The notes: a model not told the origin generated them from the letters alone. Positions 1 to 9,184 are shown, counted from the stretch's first letter. The stretch is 64,000 nt of DNA from Pseudomonadota bacterium (GCA_021324155.1 JAJPJQ010000023.1:62001-126000); one strand, 5' to 3'. A program made the numbers and translations.

Positions 1-48
1 GTCTGGTATCTGGTGAGAAAAATCCGGCGCGACCGCAAGGCGTCATAA
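1..48 (+). CDS. C-terminal end of an upstream gene (partial)
   Basis: The first frame reads 15 residues ending in a TAA stop at 46-48. The tail is basic and begins with an aromatic-aliphatic stretch (VWYLV, then RKIRRDRKAS). That pattern is common at the cytoplasmic end of an integral membrane protein such as a transporter permease. It stops 15 bases before the next gene, so the two are probably co-transcribed. A permease would fit a following solute-binding protein, but the fragment is too short to prove it. Confidence 0.4.
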   Translation, partial: VWYLVRKIRRDRKAS

Positions 49-63
49 GAAGGAGGCTTTTCC

Positions 64-981
64 ATGGCGGACAACGTACGCATAGGCACATTCGGCAAGG
101 ACGCGGCGCTGCTCGCAGCCGAGCAGCGCGGCTTCTTCGCGGCGGAGAAAATCCGCACAGACGTCGACATCGTGACCGATTCGCCGACGCTGCTGCGCAA
201 TCTCATCTCCGGCCGCTACGATCTCATCCTCAATAACGCGGACAACGTCATCGCCTGGGCCGAAGGCCAGGGCGCCGACCCGAAACCGAACGACTTCGTC
301 ATCTTCATGGGCGGCCAGCAGGGATTGAAACAGAAGCTGGTCGTCGTTCGCGGCGTGAACGGTTTCGCCGACCTCAAAAACAAAGTCCTGGCGGTCGACG
401 CGCCGACGACCGGCTTCGCGATCGTCATGATCGCCATGCTGAAGCAGAACGGCTTGGAACAAGGGCGCGACTATACCCTCAAGATGTTCGGCAACACGAC
501 CAAGCGAGCCGACGCCCTCGAGCGCGGCGAGGCGTGGGCGGGCATGCTCAACCTCGCCGACGATGAGATCGCGAAGCGTGGGCTCAAAGTTCTCGCCCGC
601 GCGGAAGACTACGTGAAGCACTACGCCCGCGGGCTCGGCGCCGCGCGGCGCGATTGGGCGAAGTCGAACGAGGACTTGCTCGTGCGCTTCATCCGCGCGA
701 CGGTGCGCGCGACCGACTGGACGCTGGAGGCGAAGAACAAAAACGACGTGATCGCGCTGCTGCTGCCGGAAAATAAAAATAATCGTGCGCACGCCGAAGA
801 GGCCTACGAGGAGACCGTGAGTCCGCGTTTCGGCCTCATGCCGCGCGCGCGCATCGACATGGAGGGCATCCGCTCGGTGCTCGACCTCCGCGAGACCGCG
901 GGTCTCATGAAACCGCCGGTTCCCAAGGCGGAGAAGTACGTCGACCAGCGCTATTACGAAAAAGCGCTGGCGACGATCTAG
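64..981 (+). CDS. NMT1/THI5-like solute-binding protein without signal peptide
   Basis: This 305-residue protein has the look of the NMT1/THI5-type periplasmic-binding fold: an N-terminal strand (VRIGTFG), then a statement-like DLILNNADN segment and a GVNGFADLKNKVLAVDAP segment, all typical of ABC-type substrate-binding proteins for small organic solutes. The start is set by a strong AAGGAGG at 51-57, seven bases before the ATG. Unlike the other binding proteins in this window it has no hydrophobic N-terminal signal, so it should stay in the cytoplasm or be exported in another way. Either it is a cytoplasmic binding protein or enzyme-like relative, or it has lost its signal. The ligand cannot be read from the sequence. 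Confidence 0.7.
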   Translation: MADNVRIGTFGKDAALLAAEQRGFFAAEKIRTDVDIVTDSPTLLRNLISGRYDLILNNADNVIAWAEGQGADPKPNDFVIFMGGQQGLKQKLVVVRGVNGFADLKNKVLAVDAPTTGFAIVMIAMLKQNGLEQGRDYTLKMFGNTTKRADALERGEAWAGMLNLADDEIAKRGLKVLARAEDYVKHYARGLGAARRDWAKSNEDLLVRFIRATVRATDWTLEAKNKNDVIALLLPENKNNRAHAEEAYEETVSPRFGLMPRARIDMEGIRSVLDLRETAGLMKPPVPKAEKYVDQRYYEKALATI

Positions 982-991
982 CGGACTGCGA

Positions 992-1576
992 TCAGCGCGG
1001 CGGCCGGCGCATGTACCAGGTAGGCACGCCGATCACATTTTCATCGCGGACGACGGAGAAGCCGAACTTCTTGTAGAAATCCACGTTGCCGGCTCTGTCC
1101 GTTTCGAGATAGCCCTCGATTTTTTCGCCGTCGAGATGCTCGACATAGGGTTTCATCAGCGCCCGGCCGACGCCCTGACGCTGATAACCCGGGACGACCC
1201 CGATCGGACCCAAATGCGCGTGCGGCTCTTCCGGATCGAGACGTGCCCAGCGCGCGAACCATTCAATGACACGCGGCACCGCGTCTTCGAGCGGGCGCAG
1301 CTCTGCGGCGGCGAACGCGGGAAGCGCCTCGGGCGGCGGCAGGCACTGCGGTGCGGTATTAAAATGCATGTAGCCAACGACTTCGCCGCCGTCGACCGCG
1401 ACGAACGCCGAGCCGGTGAACATGTGCCGGAGTCCGACACGAAAGAAAAATCGGGTGCGGTCGAGCCGCTCCGGACCGAACGCCGCGAGGTGCAGCGGAT
1501 TCGTAACGAACGCGGCGGCGAGCGCTTCGAGGGTCGCGTCGAGCCGCTTCGGAGAATAGGGTTCGACAGCCACCAT
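992..1576 (-). CDS. GNAT-family N-acetyltransferase
   Basis: This 194-residue protein carries the acetyl-CoA binding signature of GCN5-related N-acetyltransferases. A beta-strand GPIGVVPG (about residues 123-130) is followed by the QRQGVGRAL pyrophosphate-binding loop (132-140). The C-terminal part, NVDFYKKFGF, is the usual motif B region. An upstream VDGGEVVGYMHF strand (61-72) fits the central sheet. It likely moves an acetyl group from acetyl-CoA to an amine on a small molecule or protein; the acceptor cannot be predicted. It is convergent with the preceding binding-protein gene (10 bases apart). Confidence 0.85.
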   Translation of the reverse strand: MVAVEPYSPKRLDATLEALAAAFVTNPLHLAAFGPERLDRTRFFFRVGLRHMFTGSAFVAVDGGEVVGYMHFNTAPQCLPPPEALPAFAAAELRPLEDAVPRVIEWFARWARLDPEEPHAHLGPIGVVPGYQRQGVGRALMKPYVEHLDGEKIEGYLETDRAGNVDFYKKFGFSVVRDENVIGVPTWYMRRPPR

Positions 1577-1653
1577 GATATTTACGTTACCGCAAGGATG
1601 AACGAGTTCAAGCGCCCTCTTCCAAAAGCCGGCGCGTGCTTTAAACTAACCGC

Positions 1654-1848
1654 ATGAAATACGAAGTCCGGAAATCCGAAGAGCGCGACGGCGCGTACGC
1701 CGCCGTCGCCGTGAACGAAGGCGACGAGCGGGGCGAGACTCCTTGCGCGGTGTTCATCGGCCCCGAGGCGAGGCAGCGCGCGCAGGATTACGCCGATTGG
1801 CAGAACAGTCAATTGGCCGTCAGCGGAGAGCAGCTGCTGCGCCGCTGA
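1654..1848 (+). CDS. Small hypothetical protein, 64 aa
   Basis: This small open frame starts with ATG and ends ten bases before the gluconokinase start. The product is hydrophilic and charged (KYEVRKSEERDGAY at the start; EARQRAQDYADW later) with no membrane segment. It reads like a small soluble beta-alpha protein. I do not recognise a family. Its position directly upstream of gntK on the same strand suggests co-transcription, but no clear ribosome binding site precedes it. Confidence 0.5.
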   Translation: MKYEVRKSEERDGAYAAVAVNEGDERGETPCAVFIGPEARQRAQDYADWQNSQLAVSGEQLLRR

Positions 1849-1858
1849 TCCGCGTCTC

Positions 1859-2341
1859 GTGATTGTCATCATCACCGGCGTGGCGGGCGCCGGCAAGACG
1901 ACCGCCGGCGCGCTGCTCGCGCGCGAGCTCGGCTGGCAATTCCACGACGCCGACGACCTGCATCCCGCCGCGAACGTCGAAAAGATGCGTCGCGGCGAGC
2001 CGCTCGACGACGCCGACCGCGCCCCGTGGCTCGCCGCCGTGCGTGTGATCATCGAGAATGCCGTCGCGCGCGCCGAGAACGCGGTCCTCGCCTGCTCGGC
2101 GCTGAAAGAATCTTATCGCGCGACGCTGCGCGTCAGCCCCGACGTGGTTTTCGTTTACCTGAAAATCGATCCCGCGCTCGCGAAGGAGCGCCTCGCGCGC
2201 CGCACCGGCCATTTCATGAACCCGACCCTGATGCAAAGCCAATTCGATACACTCGAAGAATCGGCCGCCGCGCTGGAGGTCGACGCCTCCGCGCCGCCCG
2301 CAGAAATTATTAAAACGATCAGAGCGCGTTTGAAGATTTAG
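1859..2341 (+). CDS. gntK: Gluconokinase
   Basis: The protein phosphorylates D-gluconate to 6-phosphogluconate with ATP, feeding the pentose phosphate or Entner-Doudoroff pathway in the cytoplasm. At 160 residues it has the normal GntK length. A P-loop GVAGAGKTT lies at residues 7-15, followed by the family-typical FHDADDLHP and ACSALKESYR motifs. A lid-like RRTGHFMNP segment follows. The start is GTG; the P-loop would be cut by any later start. The stop codon overlaps the stop of the convergent LOG-family gene by two bases. Confidence 0.9.
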   Translation: MIVIITGVAGAGKTTAGALLARELGWQFHDADDLHPAANVEKMRRGEPLDDADRAPWLAAVRVIIENAVARAENAVLACSALKESYRATLRVSPDVVFVYLKIDPALAKERLARRTGHFMNPTLMQSQFDTLEESAAALEVDASAPPAEIIKTIRARLKI

Positions 2342-2928
2342 GTTCGACCGCGCGAGAAACGCTGCGGAGCGCCTTGGTGGATGATGTCGTCGAAGCGGTC
2401 GAGAAACTTCTCCGGAATCGCTTCGACGATGAGCATCGCGCGGTGTTTCGGCTTTAAAAAGCCTTCCGCCACCGCGTGATCGAGAAAATTCACGATGCCT
2501 TCGTAATAGCCGCCGACGCTCAGCAGCCCACACGGCTTTTCGTGCAAGCTCAATTGCGCCCAGCTCAGCACCTCGAAAAATTCCTCCAGCGTGCCGATGC
2601 CGCCGGGCAGCGCCATGAAGCCGTCGGCGAACTCGGCCATGACGGCTTTGCGCTCGTGCATCGACTTTACGACGCGGAGTTCGGTGAGCCCGCGGTGCGC
2701 GAGTTCCTTGTCGACGAGAAATTCCGGAATCACGCCGACGGCCTCGCCGCCGTGCTCTAACACCGCATCGGCGACAACCGACATGAGACCGATGTTCCCG
2801 CCGCCGTAGACGAGGCCGTAGCCGCGCTCGACGAGCAATCGACCGAGCTCTCGCGCGGCCTCGGCGTACTCCGGCCGGTCGCCGGGCGCGGAGCCGGTGA
2901 AAATACAGATTCGTTTAATCTCGATCAT
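2338..2928 (-). CDS. LOG-family (TIGR00730) nucleotide 5'-monophosphate phosphoribohydrolase-like protein
   Basis: This 196-residue protein has the two signatures of the LOG/Rossman-fold family. GGGNIGLMS (residues 42-50) binds the nucleotide, and PGGIGTLEEFFE (108-119) holds the catalytic Arg/Glu region. Family members hydrolyse cytokinin riboside monophosphates or AMP to the free base and ribose 5-phosphate. In most bacteria the real substrate is unknown, so the name should be read as a family label. The ATG start and length match the family. It is convergent with gntK. Confidence 0.88.
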   Translation of the reverse strand: MIEIKRICIFTGSAPGDRPEYAEAARELGRLLVERGYGLVYGGGNIGLMSVVADAVLEHGGEAVGVIPEFLVDKELAHRGLTELRVVKSMHERKAVMAEFADGFMALPGGIGTLEEFFEVLSWAQLSLHEKPCGLLSVGGYYEGIVNFLDHAVAEGFLKPKHRAMLIVEAIPEKFLDRFDDIIHQGAPQRFSRGRT

Positions 2929-2931
2929 GCT

Positions 2932-3309
2932 TCACGAGTTTCGGCTGTGCGAACGTGATGCCGCGCCTTCGCCCTGTTGAAGATGAAACTTATGCAGAAA
3001 ACGATGGAAGATCGGCGCAAAAATAATGCCCGCCGCGACGAGAGCGACGAAACCGGAGTAAAGGGCGTAGCCCGACGCGAAAAGCTTGCCTGGGACCGTT
3101 TTCACTGGATCGACCGGCCCCATGCCGCCGAGGATCATCGAGGCATTGAGCAGCGCGTCGATCCAGGGAAGGTCTTCCAGGAAATGATAGCCGAGGATGC
3201 CGATCGAGAGCGAACCGGCGATGAGGCCAAAAGAAGCGCCGGCGTGTCGGCCCAGCCGCCGGAAAAACTTCGCGCGCGACAGCAGATGCTCGGTGCGGCG
3301 CTCGTACAT
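2932..3309 (-). CDS. Small membrane protein with two hydrophobic segments
   Basis: The product is 125 residues if the ATG at 3309 is used. The longer open frame to 3426 runs into the methyltransferase gene and its extra residues look like noncoding translation. It begins with a basic cytoplasmic segment (MYERRTEHLLSRAKFFRRLGRHAG). A first hydrophobic helix contains FGLIAGSLSIGILGYHFL and a second contains YSGFVALVAAGIIFAPIFHRFLHKF. Between them lies a DALLNASMILGGMGPVD loop. It resembles small uncharacterised two-helix membrane proteins. It lies 22 bases downstream of the methyltransferase and three bases before the LOG gene start, so all three are likely co-transcribed. Confidence 0.7.
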   Translation of the reverse strand: MYERRTEHLLSRAKFFRRLGRHAGASFGLIAGSLSIGILGYHFLEDLPWIDALLNASMILGGMGPVDPVKTVPGKLFASGYALYSGFVALVAAGIIFAPIFHRFLHKFHLQQGEGAASRSHSRNS

Positions 3310-3331
3310 AACGAACGATACTACTTCAGCA

Positions 3332-3967
3332 TCACACCTTTCGCCATACGCTCGCGAGCCAGGGCTGCTGGTCGCGCGGAAGGCCGGTAGGTCGGTAGTA
3401 GTGCTCCAGCTCGACGAAGCCGGCACCGGTCATATATCGCCGCCAGCTTTCGAGATCGTGAAAAGCGCAGTAGCGCTCGCCCTGCCATCCTTCTTCGTTG
3501 TCGCCGCGCGGATTGGAGCTGAACAAGACTCCGCGCGGCTTCAGCGCCGCATGCAGCTCTTTGAGCACGCGCGGCAGCTCGGCGCTCGGCACGTGAAAGA
3601 GCGCCGCGTTGGCGAAGACGCCGTCGAATTTCTCCCGCGGCAGATCGAGCCGCAGAAAATCCTGTTCCCACACCTCGCAGCCGCTGTTGGCGCGCGCCAT
3701 TTCCGCGAGCCGGTATGAGCCTTCGAGGCCGATCGCGATGTGACCGCGCCGCGTGAAATCCTTGAGATCGCGTCCCGGCCCGCAGCCGAGATCGAGGATC
3801 GTGAACGGCGGCGCACCTTCGATGTGTCTCAGCAGCGCCTCGATATTCTGGCTGACGTCATGATCTTTCGTGCCCTGCCAGAACTCTTCGGCGTGGCGTT
3901 CGTAGTGCGCGAGCGTGGTGCGGGAGATTTCTTGCAGGTCCTCGGCGCGCTTCATCCCTCGAAGCAT
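3332..3967 (-). CDS. Class I SAM-dependent methyltransferase
   Basis: The 211-residue protein has the SAM-binding motif I ILDLGCGPGRDLKDF at about residues 57-71. An acidic residue follows the next strand (IGLEGS), then a motif II/III region FDGVFANAALFHV and PRVLKELHAALKPRGVLFSSNPRG, as in class I methyltransferases acting on small molecules. The substrate is not predictable. The annotated start at 3967 could instead be the fifth codon (ATG at 3955), which would remove only MLRG. It heads a short minus-strand run with the small membrane protein and the LOG gene. Confidence 0.85.
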   Translation of the reverse strand: MLRGMKRAEDLQEISRTTLAHYERHAEEFWQGTKDHDVSQNIEALLRHIEGAPPFTILDLGCGPGRDLKDFTRRGHIAIGLEGSYRLAEMARANSGCEVWEQDFLRLDLPREKFDGVFANAALFHVPSAELPRVLKELHAALKPRGVLFSSNPRGDNEEGWQGERYCAFHDLESWRRYMTGAGFVELEHYYRPTGLPRDQQPWLASVWRKV

Positions 3968-4016
3968 AGCCTGTTTTCCGCAAGCGCGAAAACGCCGGCC
4001 TTATGAACTCCTCCGC

Positions 4017-4472
4017 TCAAGGCAACGCGGCGGTAAACGCCGGGGCGCGCCCCGCAAGATCGCCCAAGATTCGCTGCCATGCCGCCGTCGTAATCTCCGG
4101 ATTCCAGGCATTCCCTTTGATCCACTCGGCGCCGAACTCGGCATCGGACGCGAATCCTTCGCGGCCGCCGAGCGCGACCGCGCCGCTGCCGACGCGGAAG
4201 CGGATCGTATGCGTCCACTGCGCGAGGGCGAAGACTCTGCCGCCTAGTATCCGCGCCGCGAACAAACGATAGTAGACGCCGAACTCGATGCCGGGAAGCT
4301 CACGGACGGTTTCACCCAACCGTTCGCCGAGATCAGGATGCGTCATCAGCTCGCCGATCGGCACTTCGGCGACCGGCCGGAAGCGCCCTGCCTTATCGAG
4401 CCATTCGCCGTCGACACCGCGCATCATGCCTTCGAGAACGGCGATTACTTGGGCGTCGGCAGCTGAGTTCAT
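4017..4472 (-). CDS. Hypothetical protein, 151 aa
   Basis: A soluble protein of 151 residues with no membrane segments or signal peptide. It contains a VYYRLFAARILGGRVFALAQW strand-rich core and an LGGREGFASDAEFGAEWIKGNAWNPE segment. I do not recognise the family. The ATG start lies directly after the stop of the upstream membrane protein gene (4474), so the two are probably translated from one transcript. An alternative frame at 3952-4218 overlaps it but has atypical composition, so I take this one. Confidence 0.55.
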   Translation of the reverse strand: MNSAADAQVIAVLEGMMRGVDGEWLDKAGRFRPVAEVPIGELMTHPDLGERLGETVRELPGIEFGVYYRLFAARILGGRVFALAQWTHTIRFRVGSGAVALGGREGFASDAEFGAEWIKGNAWNPEITTAAWQRILGDLAGRAPAFTAALP

Positions 4473-4473
4473 G

Positions 4474-5526
4474 CTAAGAGTTGCCCAATACGCGTCGAGC
4501 AGCAGGTGCCCTAAATCTCAGCGTCGTGCACGTAAAGATTACCTCGAGCAAAAATCCGATGACGAAGAGCGTGGCACCGGCGATCGCCGGACCTAAATGA
4601 CTCAACGTCGTGTAACCTTCGATATAATGAATGCCTATGGCGCAACCAAATCCCGCCAGCCCGGCGATGCCGAGCGCCTCCCAAAAGGCTCGGCTCGGCG
4701 GCGCGTACCAGGCGCACATCGCGACAAGCAATCCGGACGAAAGCAACCCACCGCCAAAACCTGCGCGGTCGTGCGCGATTAAAGGGATCAGACGCGGACT
4801 GATGACCTGAAGCGCTTCCCGGCTCAAACCCATAAAACCCAAGTCCTCCGGAACAAAGACGCGCGTCACGCCGATAACTAAAATCGAAATGCCCGCGAGC
4901 ATTGTTCCGGCCCCGGTTATGATAAGGCACCAACGGCCGATGCGCGCCGGCCCTGGCTGTGCCTTTCCCTCAGGCGTCGACAACCAGCCGCGCGTGTAAG
5001 CCGTCGCGACACTCTTCGATCTAATAAGGCCAACGATAAAAAAAGGCAGCAAAGCCAATGTCGCGACGCCGTGCCAGCTGTCGAGGTAACCGTAGCCAAG
5101 ATAGGCGAGAAAGCTCATGAAGCCAACGACGCCACTAGCGGCGAAGGCATTCCACGCCCATCGAGCGCCAGAGCGAAGGGGAAAAGCGGCAAGCCACAAA
5201 TACAAGGTTGCAATCGCAATTAGGGTGCCTCCGAAAGCAACACGATCGTGAAACATGAAAGCGACGATCCGGCAGTTTGCATGCCGGCAAAGCTCCGCGG
5301 CCGTCATTCCGAGGTAATCGACATCGTGAGGAAGAAATTCGCGGCGCGCGGAGAGAAACAATGCGAAGGCTCCCGACAGGAACAAAGCGACTCCTGTGAG
5401 AGTAAGAAGCGGGCGGCCATCACCGCAAAGGGCTTGAAGTAATCCCTCGTTCAACTCTTCGCGGTCTATCGATGGGGCCGCCAATCCGTACTCCGGCTTC
5501 TGCGTTTTACCGGCTCGATACCTCAT
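4474..5526 (-). CDS. Multi-pass membrane protein with internal tandem duplication
   Basis: This 350-residue protein has about eight hydrophobic segments after a short soluble N-terminus. Its two halves repeat. The first half contains a loop with DYLGMTAAEL then FMFHDRVAFGG, followed by three helices. The second contains DLGFMGLSREAL then LIAHDRAGFGG and again three helices. The shared HDR-(V/A)-(A/G)-FGG element after a loop of similar length argues for duplication of a four-helix unit. No known enzyme motif is obvious. Its start overlaps the end of the lipoprotein gene by 20 bases, so the two genes are coupled. Function unknown. Confidence 0.75.
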   Translation of the reverse strand: MRYRAGKTQKPEYGLAAPSIDREELNEGLLQALCGDGRPLLTLTGVALFLSGAFALFLSARREFLPHDVDYLGMTAAELCRHANCRIVAFMFHDRVAFGGTLIAIATLYLWLAAFPLRSGARWAWNAFAASGVVGFMSFLAYLGYGYLDSWHGVATLALLPFFIVGLIRSKSVATAYTRGWLSTPEGKAQPGPARIGRWCLIITGAGTMLAGISILVIGVTRVFVPEDLGFMGLSREALQVISPRLIPLIAHDRAGFGGGLLSSGLLVAMCAWYAPPSRAFWEALGIAGLAGFGCAIGIHYIEGYTTLSHLGPAIAGATLFVIGFLLEVIFTCTTLRFRAPAARRVLGNS

Positions 5527-6316
5527 GGCTCTTCGCCTGCAGCGCGCGGGCGGTAAAATTCTTCACGAACTCCTTCGCGAGATTCTTCTGCAGCTCGACG
5601 CGGATGTCGGTGATGAGATTGCGCAGCGCGCTCTCGGAATAGCGGCTGCTGGCGATGCCGTGGCTCGCGGTCTCGGCCGCCGTGCTAAGCACGATGCGGT
5701 TCTGCTTGACGTCGATCAGGACGGCCATCGCGCGACCCTGGAGCGAGTGCGCTTCGCTCGGAATGATAAAGGCGCCGACGATCGTGAGATCGAGGAGCTT
5801 GAGCACCGCCTCTTCTTTGGTGCGGAAGTCGATCGAGCCGCCATAAACGAGTAAATAATCGCTGCCCATATCGAGGCTCATGAGCCGAAGCTCCTGGAGA
5901 AAATCCTTCGGCGTGAGCGGATCTTTGGAGTCCTGCTGCGGCGCGCGCCGCCGCTCGGTTCCGCCCATCGAGACGCTATTCTCTGTGTATTGATAAAAGC
6001 CCGCGAGGTCCGGCGGGACCGCCGGAATGCTGCCGACGCTAGCGAGCAGCTCGGGACTGTTGCGCAGCTCGCCGAGGAAGTTCGACGCGGCATTCAGCTC
6101 GCCCAGCTGCGCGACGGCGAGGCGTGCCGGGATTTTGACGGCGAGCGGCGCCGCGGCGGCGGCCTGGTGCATGCGCGGATCGTTGCGGTAGAAATCCAGC
6201 AACAGCGCGCTGTAGTTCACCTGATACGTCCCTCGCGGCACCTCGCCGCCCTGGTACGTAGCCTGTGAGCAGGCGGAAATCAGCAGCGCGAGGACAACGG
6301 CGAGTCTATGCATCAT
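5507..6316 (-). CDS. Predicted lipoprotein, function unknown
   Basis: The 269-residue product starts with a lipoprotein signal peptide: HRLAVVLALLISACS gives an I-S-A-C lipobox, so the cysteine near residue 16 should be lipidated. The mature part has a YLLVYGGSIDFRTKEEA segment and an alpha/beta composition, with VLIDVKQNRIVLSTAAETAS resembling lipoproteins of unassigned outer-membrane function. A ribosome binding site GGGAG precedes two adjacent ATG codons (residues 1 and 2); either may be used. A perfect TTGACA lies upstream (see the promoter entry). The downstream membrane-protein gene overlaps its 3' end. Confidence 0.75.
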   Translation of the reverse strand: MMHRLAVVLALLISACSQATYQGGEVPRGTYQVNYSALLLDFYRNDPRMHQAAAAAPLAVKIPARLAVAQLGELNAASNFLGELRNSPELLASVGSIPAVPPDLAGFYQYTENSVSMGGTERRRAPQQDSKDPLTPKDFLQELRLMSLDMGSDYLLVYGGSIDFRTKEEAVLKLLDLTIVGAFIIPSEAHSLQGRAMAVLIDVKQNRIVLSTAAETASHGIASSRYSESALRNLITDIRVELQKNLAKEFVKNFTARALQAKSHEVSSR

Positions 6317-6352
6317 AGATTACTCCCGTTTGGTACTGTTAAGGCGACGGCA

Positions 6353-6381
6353 ATAGTCGCCGTTTGCGGTGCTTCTGTCAA
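6353..6381 (-). promoter_or_regulatory. Candidate sigma-70 promoter for the lipoprotein operon
   Basis: On the minus strand a perfect -35 hexamer TTGACA (6376-6381) is followed after 17 bases by GACTAT (6353-6358), a poor -10. Transcription would start near 6346, about 30 bases before the lipoprotein ATG. A 6-bp inverted repeat GGCGAC/GTCGCC at 6343-6361 overlaps the -10 and could be an operator. Confidence 0.4.
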
Positions 6382-6410
6382 GCATGCGTTGCTAAGTTCC
6401 GGGCCTGCCT

Positions 6411-6439
6411 TTGAATCCGTCCGCGTGTTAGGCTATTTA
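6411..6439 (+). promoter_or_regulatory. Candidate sigma-70 promoter for acnA
   Basis: TTGAAT (6411-6416) and TATTTA (6434-6439) are separated by 17 bases. The start of transcription would be near 6446, leaving a leader of about 27 bases that carries the ribosome binding site AAGGAGAG before the acnA ATG. Both hexamers are moderate matches. Confidence 0.4.
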
Positions 6440-6472
6440 TTAGTCTCACCCACCACTTGTAAGGAGAGTTAG

Positions 6473-9175
6473 ATGCCACAGATGTCCCTGGACAGCTTCA
6501 ACACCGCTGCGGAGCTCAAAGTCGGCAGCCGCTCGTATAAAATCTTCCGCCTCGATCGGCTCGAAAAGGCCGGCTTCAAAGACGCCGCGCGCCTTCCGGT
6601 TTCGCTCAAGGTGCTGCTCGAAAACCTTTTGCGCAACGAGGACAACCGGCTCGTGACGATGGCCGATATCGACGCCCTCGCCGGCTGGAACCCGAAGGTC
6701 AGGAAGGAAAAAGAGATCGCCTTCATGCCGGCGCGCGTGCTGACGCAGGATTTGACCGGCGTGCCGTCGGTCGTCGACCTCGCCGCGATGCGCGAGGCGA
6801 TGAAGCGCATGGGCGGCGACCCGAAAAAGATCAACCCGCTCGCGCCGGTCGATCTCGTCATCGACCATTCCGTCCAGGTCGACACCTTCGGCTCGTCCGA
6901 GGCGTTTCATCTGAATTCCAAGATCGAGTACGAGCGCAACGTCGAGCGCTACGCGTTTCTTCGCTGGGGTGCGAAGGCGTTCAGCAACTTCCGCGTCGTG
7001 CCGCCCGACACCGGCATCTGCCATCAAGTGAATTTGGAGTACTTGGGCCAGGTCGTCTTCCGCGCATCGGAGAACGGCGCGACGCTTGCCTATCCCGACA
7101 CCGTCGTCGGCATGGACTCGCACACGCCGATGATCAACGGGCTCGGCGTGGTCGGCTGGGGCGTCGGCGGCATTGAAGCCGAAGCCGCCGTGCTAGGCCA
7201 GCCGCTCATCATGCTGATTCCCGACGTGATCGGCTTCAAGCTCCACGGCCGGCTGCCGGAGGGCGCGACCTCGACCGACCTCGTGCTCACGGTCACACAG
7301 ATGCTGCGAAAGAAAGGCGTGGTGGAGAAATTCGTCGAGTTCTACGGCCCGGGCCTCTCCGCGCTCGGCGTCGCCGACCGCGCGACGATCGGCAACATGG
7401 CGCCGGAATACGGCGCGACGATTGGCTTTTTCCCTGTCGACGCCGAAACGCTCAAATACCTGGAACTCACCGGCCGCGATCCGGAATTGATCCGCCTGGT
7501 CGAGACGTATTCGAAGGACCAGGGCATGTTCCGCACCGACTCCTCGCCCGACCCGGTTTTCACCGATACGCTCGAGCTCGATCTCGCCAATGTCGAGCCG
7601 AGCCTCGCCGGCCCGCGCCGGCCGCAGGACCGCGTCGCGCTCAGCGACGCGAAGAAGAATTTTAAGGAAGTGCTGCCCGCGCTCATCAAGACCGGCACGT
7701 CGGAGAACCAGGCGGTCGCGCGCATGAACGGCGACAGCGCGACGCTGAAGCACGGCACAGTCGTCATCTCGGCGATCACGAGCTGCACGAATACATCGAA
7801 CCCATCGGTGCTTATGGCGGCGGGCCTGCTGGCGAAAAAGGCGAACGCGAAAGGTCTCAAGACCAAGCCGTGGGTCAAGACGAGTCTTGCGCCGGGCTCG
7901 AAAGTCGTCACGGATTATTTGAAAGACAGCGGCCTGCTGCCCGAGCTCGAGAAGCTGGGCTTCTTTCTCGTCGGCTACGGCTGCACGACCTGCATCGGCA
8001 ACACCGGACCCTTGCCGGAGCCAATCTCGGCCGCAATCCAGGAAGGCGACCTCGTCGCCTGCGCCGTGCTCTCCGGGAACCGGAACTTCGAGGGGCGCAT
8101 CCATCCGCAGGTGCGCGCGAACTATCTCGCGTCGCCGCCGCTCGTCGTAACCTACGCGCTCGCCGGCAGCATGGAGGTCGACCTTCACACCGAGCCGCTC
8201 GGCACCGACGGCAAAGGCGCGCCGGTCTATCTGAAAGACATCTGGCCCGAGCCCGAAGAGGTGCGCAGCGAGATGCAGCGCTACGTCAAGCCGGAGATGT
8301 TCAAGAAAGAATACGGCGAGGTCTTTACGGGTGACGAGCGCTGGCAGAAGATGCCGACGCCCGAGGGCGAGCTGTTCGCCTGGGATCCGAACTCGACCTA
8401 TGTGCGCGAGGCGCCTTACTTCGTCGGCATGACAAAGACGCCGCTCGCGCCGAAGGACATCGCCGGGGCGCGCGCGCTGGCTATGCTCGGCGACTCGATC
8501 ACGACCGATCACATCTCGCCCGCCGGCTCGATCGAGAAAAACGGCCCGGCGGCGAAATATCTGACCGAGCACGGCGTACAGCCGAAGGACTTCAACCAGT
8601 ACGGCGCGCGCCGCGGCAACCACGAAGTGATGATGCGCGGCACGTTCGCCAACGTGCGGCTGAAAAACATGCTGGCGCCCGGCACCGAAGGCGGCTGGAC
8701 CGTTCACCTACCGGACAAGGCGCAGATGTCGATCTACGACGCCGCGATGCAGTATCAGAAGGAAGGCATTCCGCTCGTCGTTATCGCCGGCAAGGAATAC
8801 GGCACCGGCTCGTCGCGTGACTGGGCCGCGAAAGGTCCGCGGTTATTGGGCATCAAGGCCGCGATCGCGGAGAGCTTCGAGCGCATCCACCGAAGCAACC
8901 TGATCGGCATGGGCGTGCTGCCGCTCCAGTTCAAGCCCGGCGAGAGCGCGAAGTATCTCGGCATCACTGGCTTCGAGACCTTCGACATCGCCGGCATAGC
9001 GGCGGGGCTGAAGCTCAAACAGGAGCTGACCGTCAAGGCGAAGCGCGACGATGGCAAGACGATCGAATTCAAAGTGATCTGCCGCATCGACACCCCGGCG
9101 GAGTTGGATTACTACCGCCACGGCGGAATTCTGGAATATGTGCTGCGGCAGCTGCTGAACGAGAAGGGAAAGTAA
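6473..9175 (+). CDS. acnA: Aconitate hydratase A
   Basis: The enzyme interconverts citrate and isocitrate through cis-aconitate in the TCA cycle, using a [4Fe-4S] cluster. At 900 residues it matches the AcnA/IRP family length. The three cluster ligands are visible as Cys438 in [10 protein letters not shown] and Cys504 and Cys507 in [12 protein letters not shown]. The C-terminal swivel domain has [11 protein letters not shown]. An early DHSVQVD segment and [10 protein letters not shown] are further active-site motifs. AAGGAGAG lies seven bases before the ATG. It stands alone, divergent from the lipoprotein gene. Confidence 0.97.
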   Translation: MPQMSLDSFNTAAELKVGSRSYKIFRLDRLEKAGFKDAARLPVSLKVLLENLLRNEDNRLVTMADIDALAGWNPKVRKEKEIAFMPARVLTQDLTGVPSVVDLAAMREAMKRMGGDPKKINPLAPVDLVIDHSVQVDTFGSSEAFHLNSKIEYERNVERYAFLRWGAKAFSNFRVVPPDTGICHQVNLEYLGQVVFRASENGATLAYPDTVVGMDSHTPMINGLGVVGWGVGGIEAEAAVLGQPLIMLIPDVIGFKLHGRLPEGATSTDLVLTVTQMLRKKGVVEKFVEFYGPGLSALGVADRATIGNMAPEYGATIGFFPVDAETLKYLELTGRDPELIRLVETYSKDQGMFRTDSSPDPVFTDTLELDLANVEPSLAGPRRPQDRVALSDAKKNFKEVLPALIKTGTSENQAVARMNGDSATLKHGTVVISAITSCTNTSNPSVLMAAGLLAKKANAKGLKTKPWVKTSLAPGSKVVTDYLKDSGLLPELEKLGFFLVGYGCTTCIGNTGPLPEPISAAIQEGDLVACAVLSGNRNFEGRIHPQVRANYLASPPLVVTYALAGSMEVDLHTEPLGTDGKGAPVYLKDIWPEPEEVRSEMQRYVKPEMFKKEYGEVFTGDERWQKMPTPEGELFAWDPNSTYVREAPYFVGMTKTPLAPKDIAGARALAMLGDSITTDHISPAGSIEKNGPAAKYLTEHGVQPKDFNQYGARRGNHEVMMRGTFANVRLKNMLAPGTEGGWTVHLPDKAQMSIYDAAMQYQKEGIPLVVIAGKEYGTGSSRDWAAKGPRLLGIKAAIAESFERIHRSNLIGMGVLPLQFKPGESAKYLGITGFETFDIAGIAAGLKLKQELTVKAKRDDGKTIEFKVICRIDTPAELDYYRHGGILEYVLRQLLNEKGK

Positions 9176-9184
9176 AACTCAACG

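Noticed and set aside
7193-8707. A 504-codon minus-strand open frame inside acnA
   Set aside because: High-GC codon bias of acnA leaves long antisense frames; the product is Arg/Ala-rich and has no motif.
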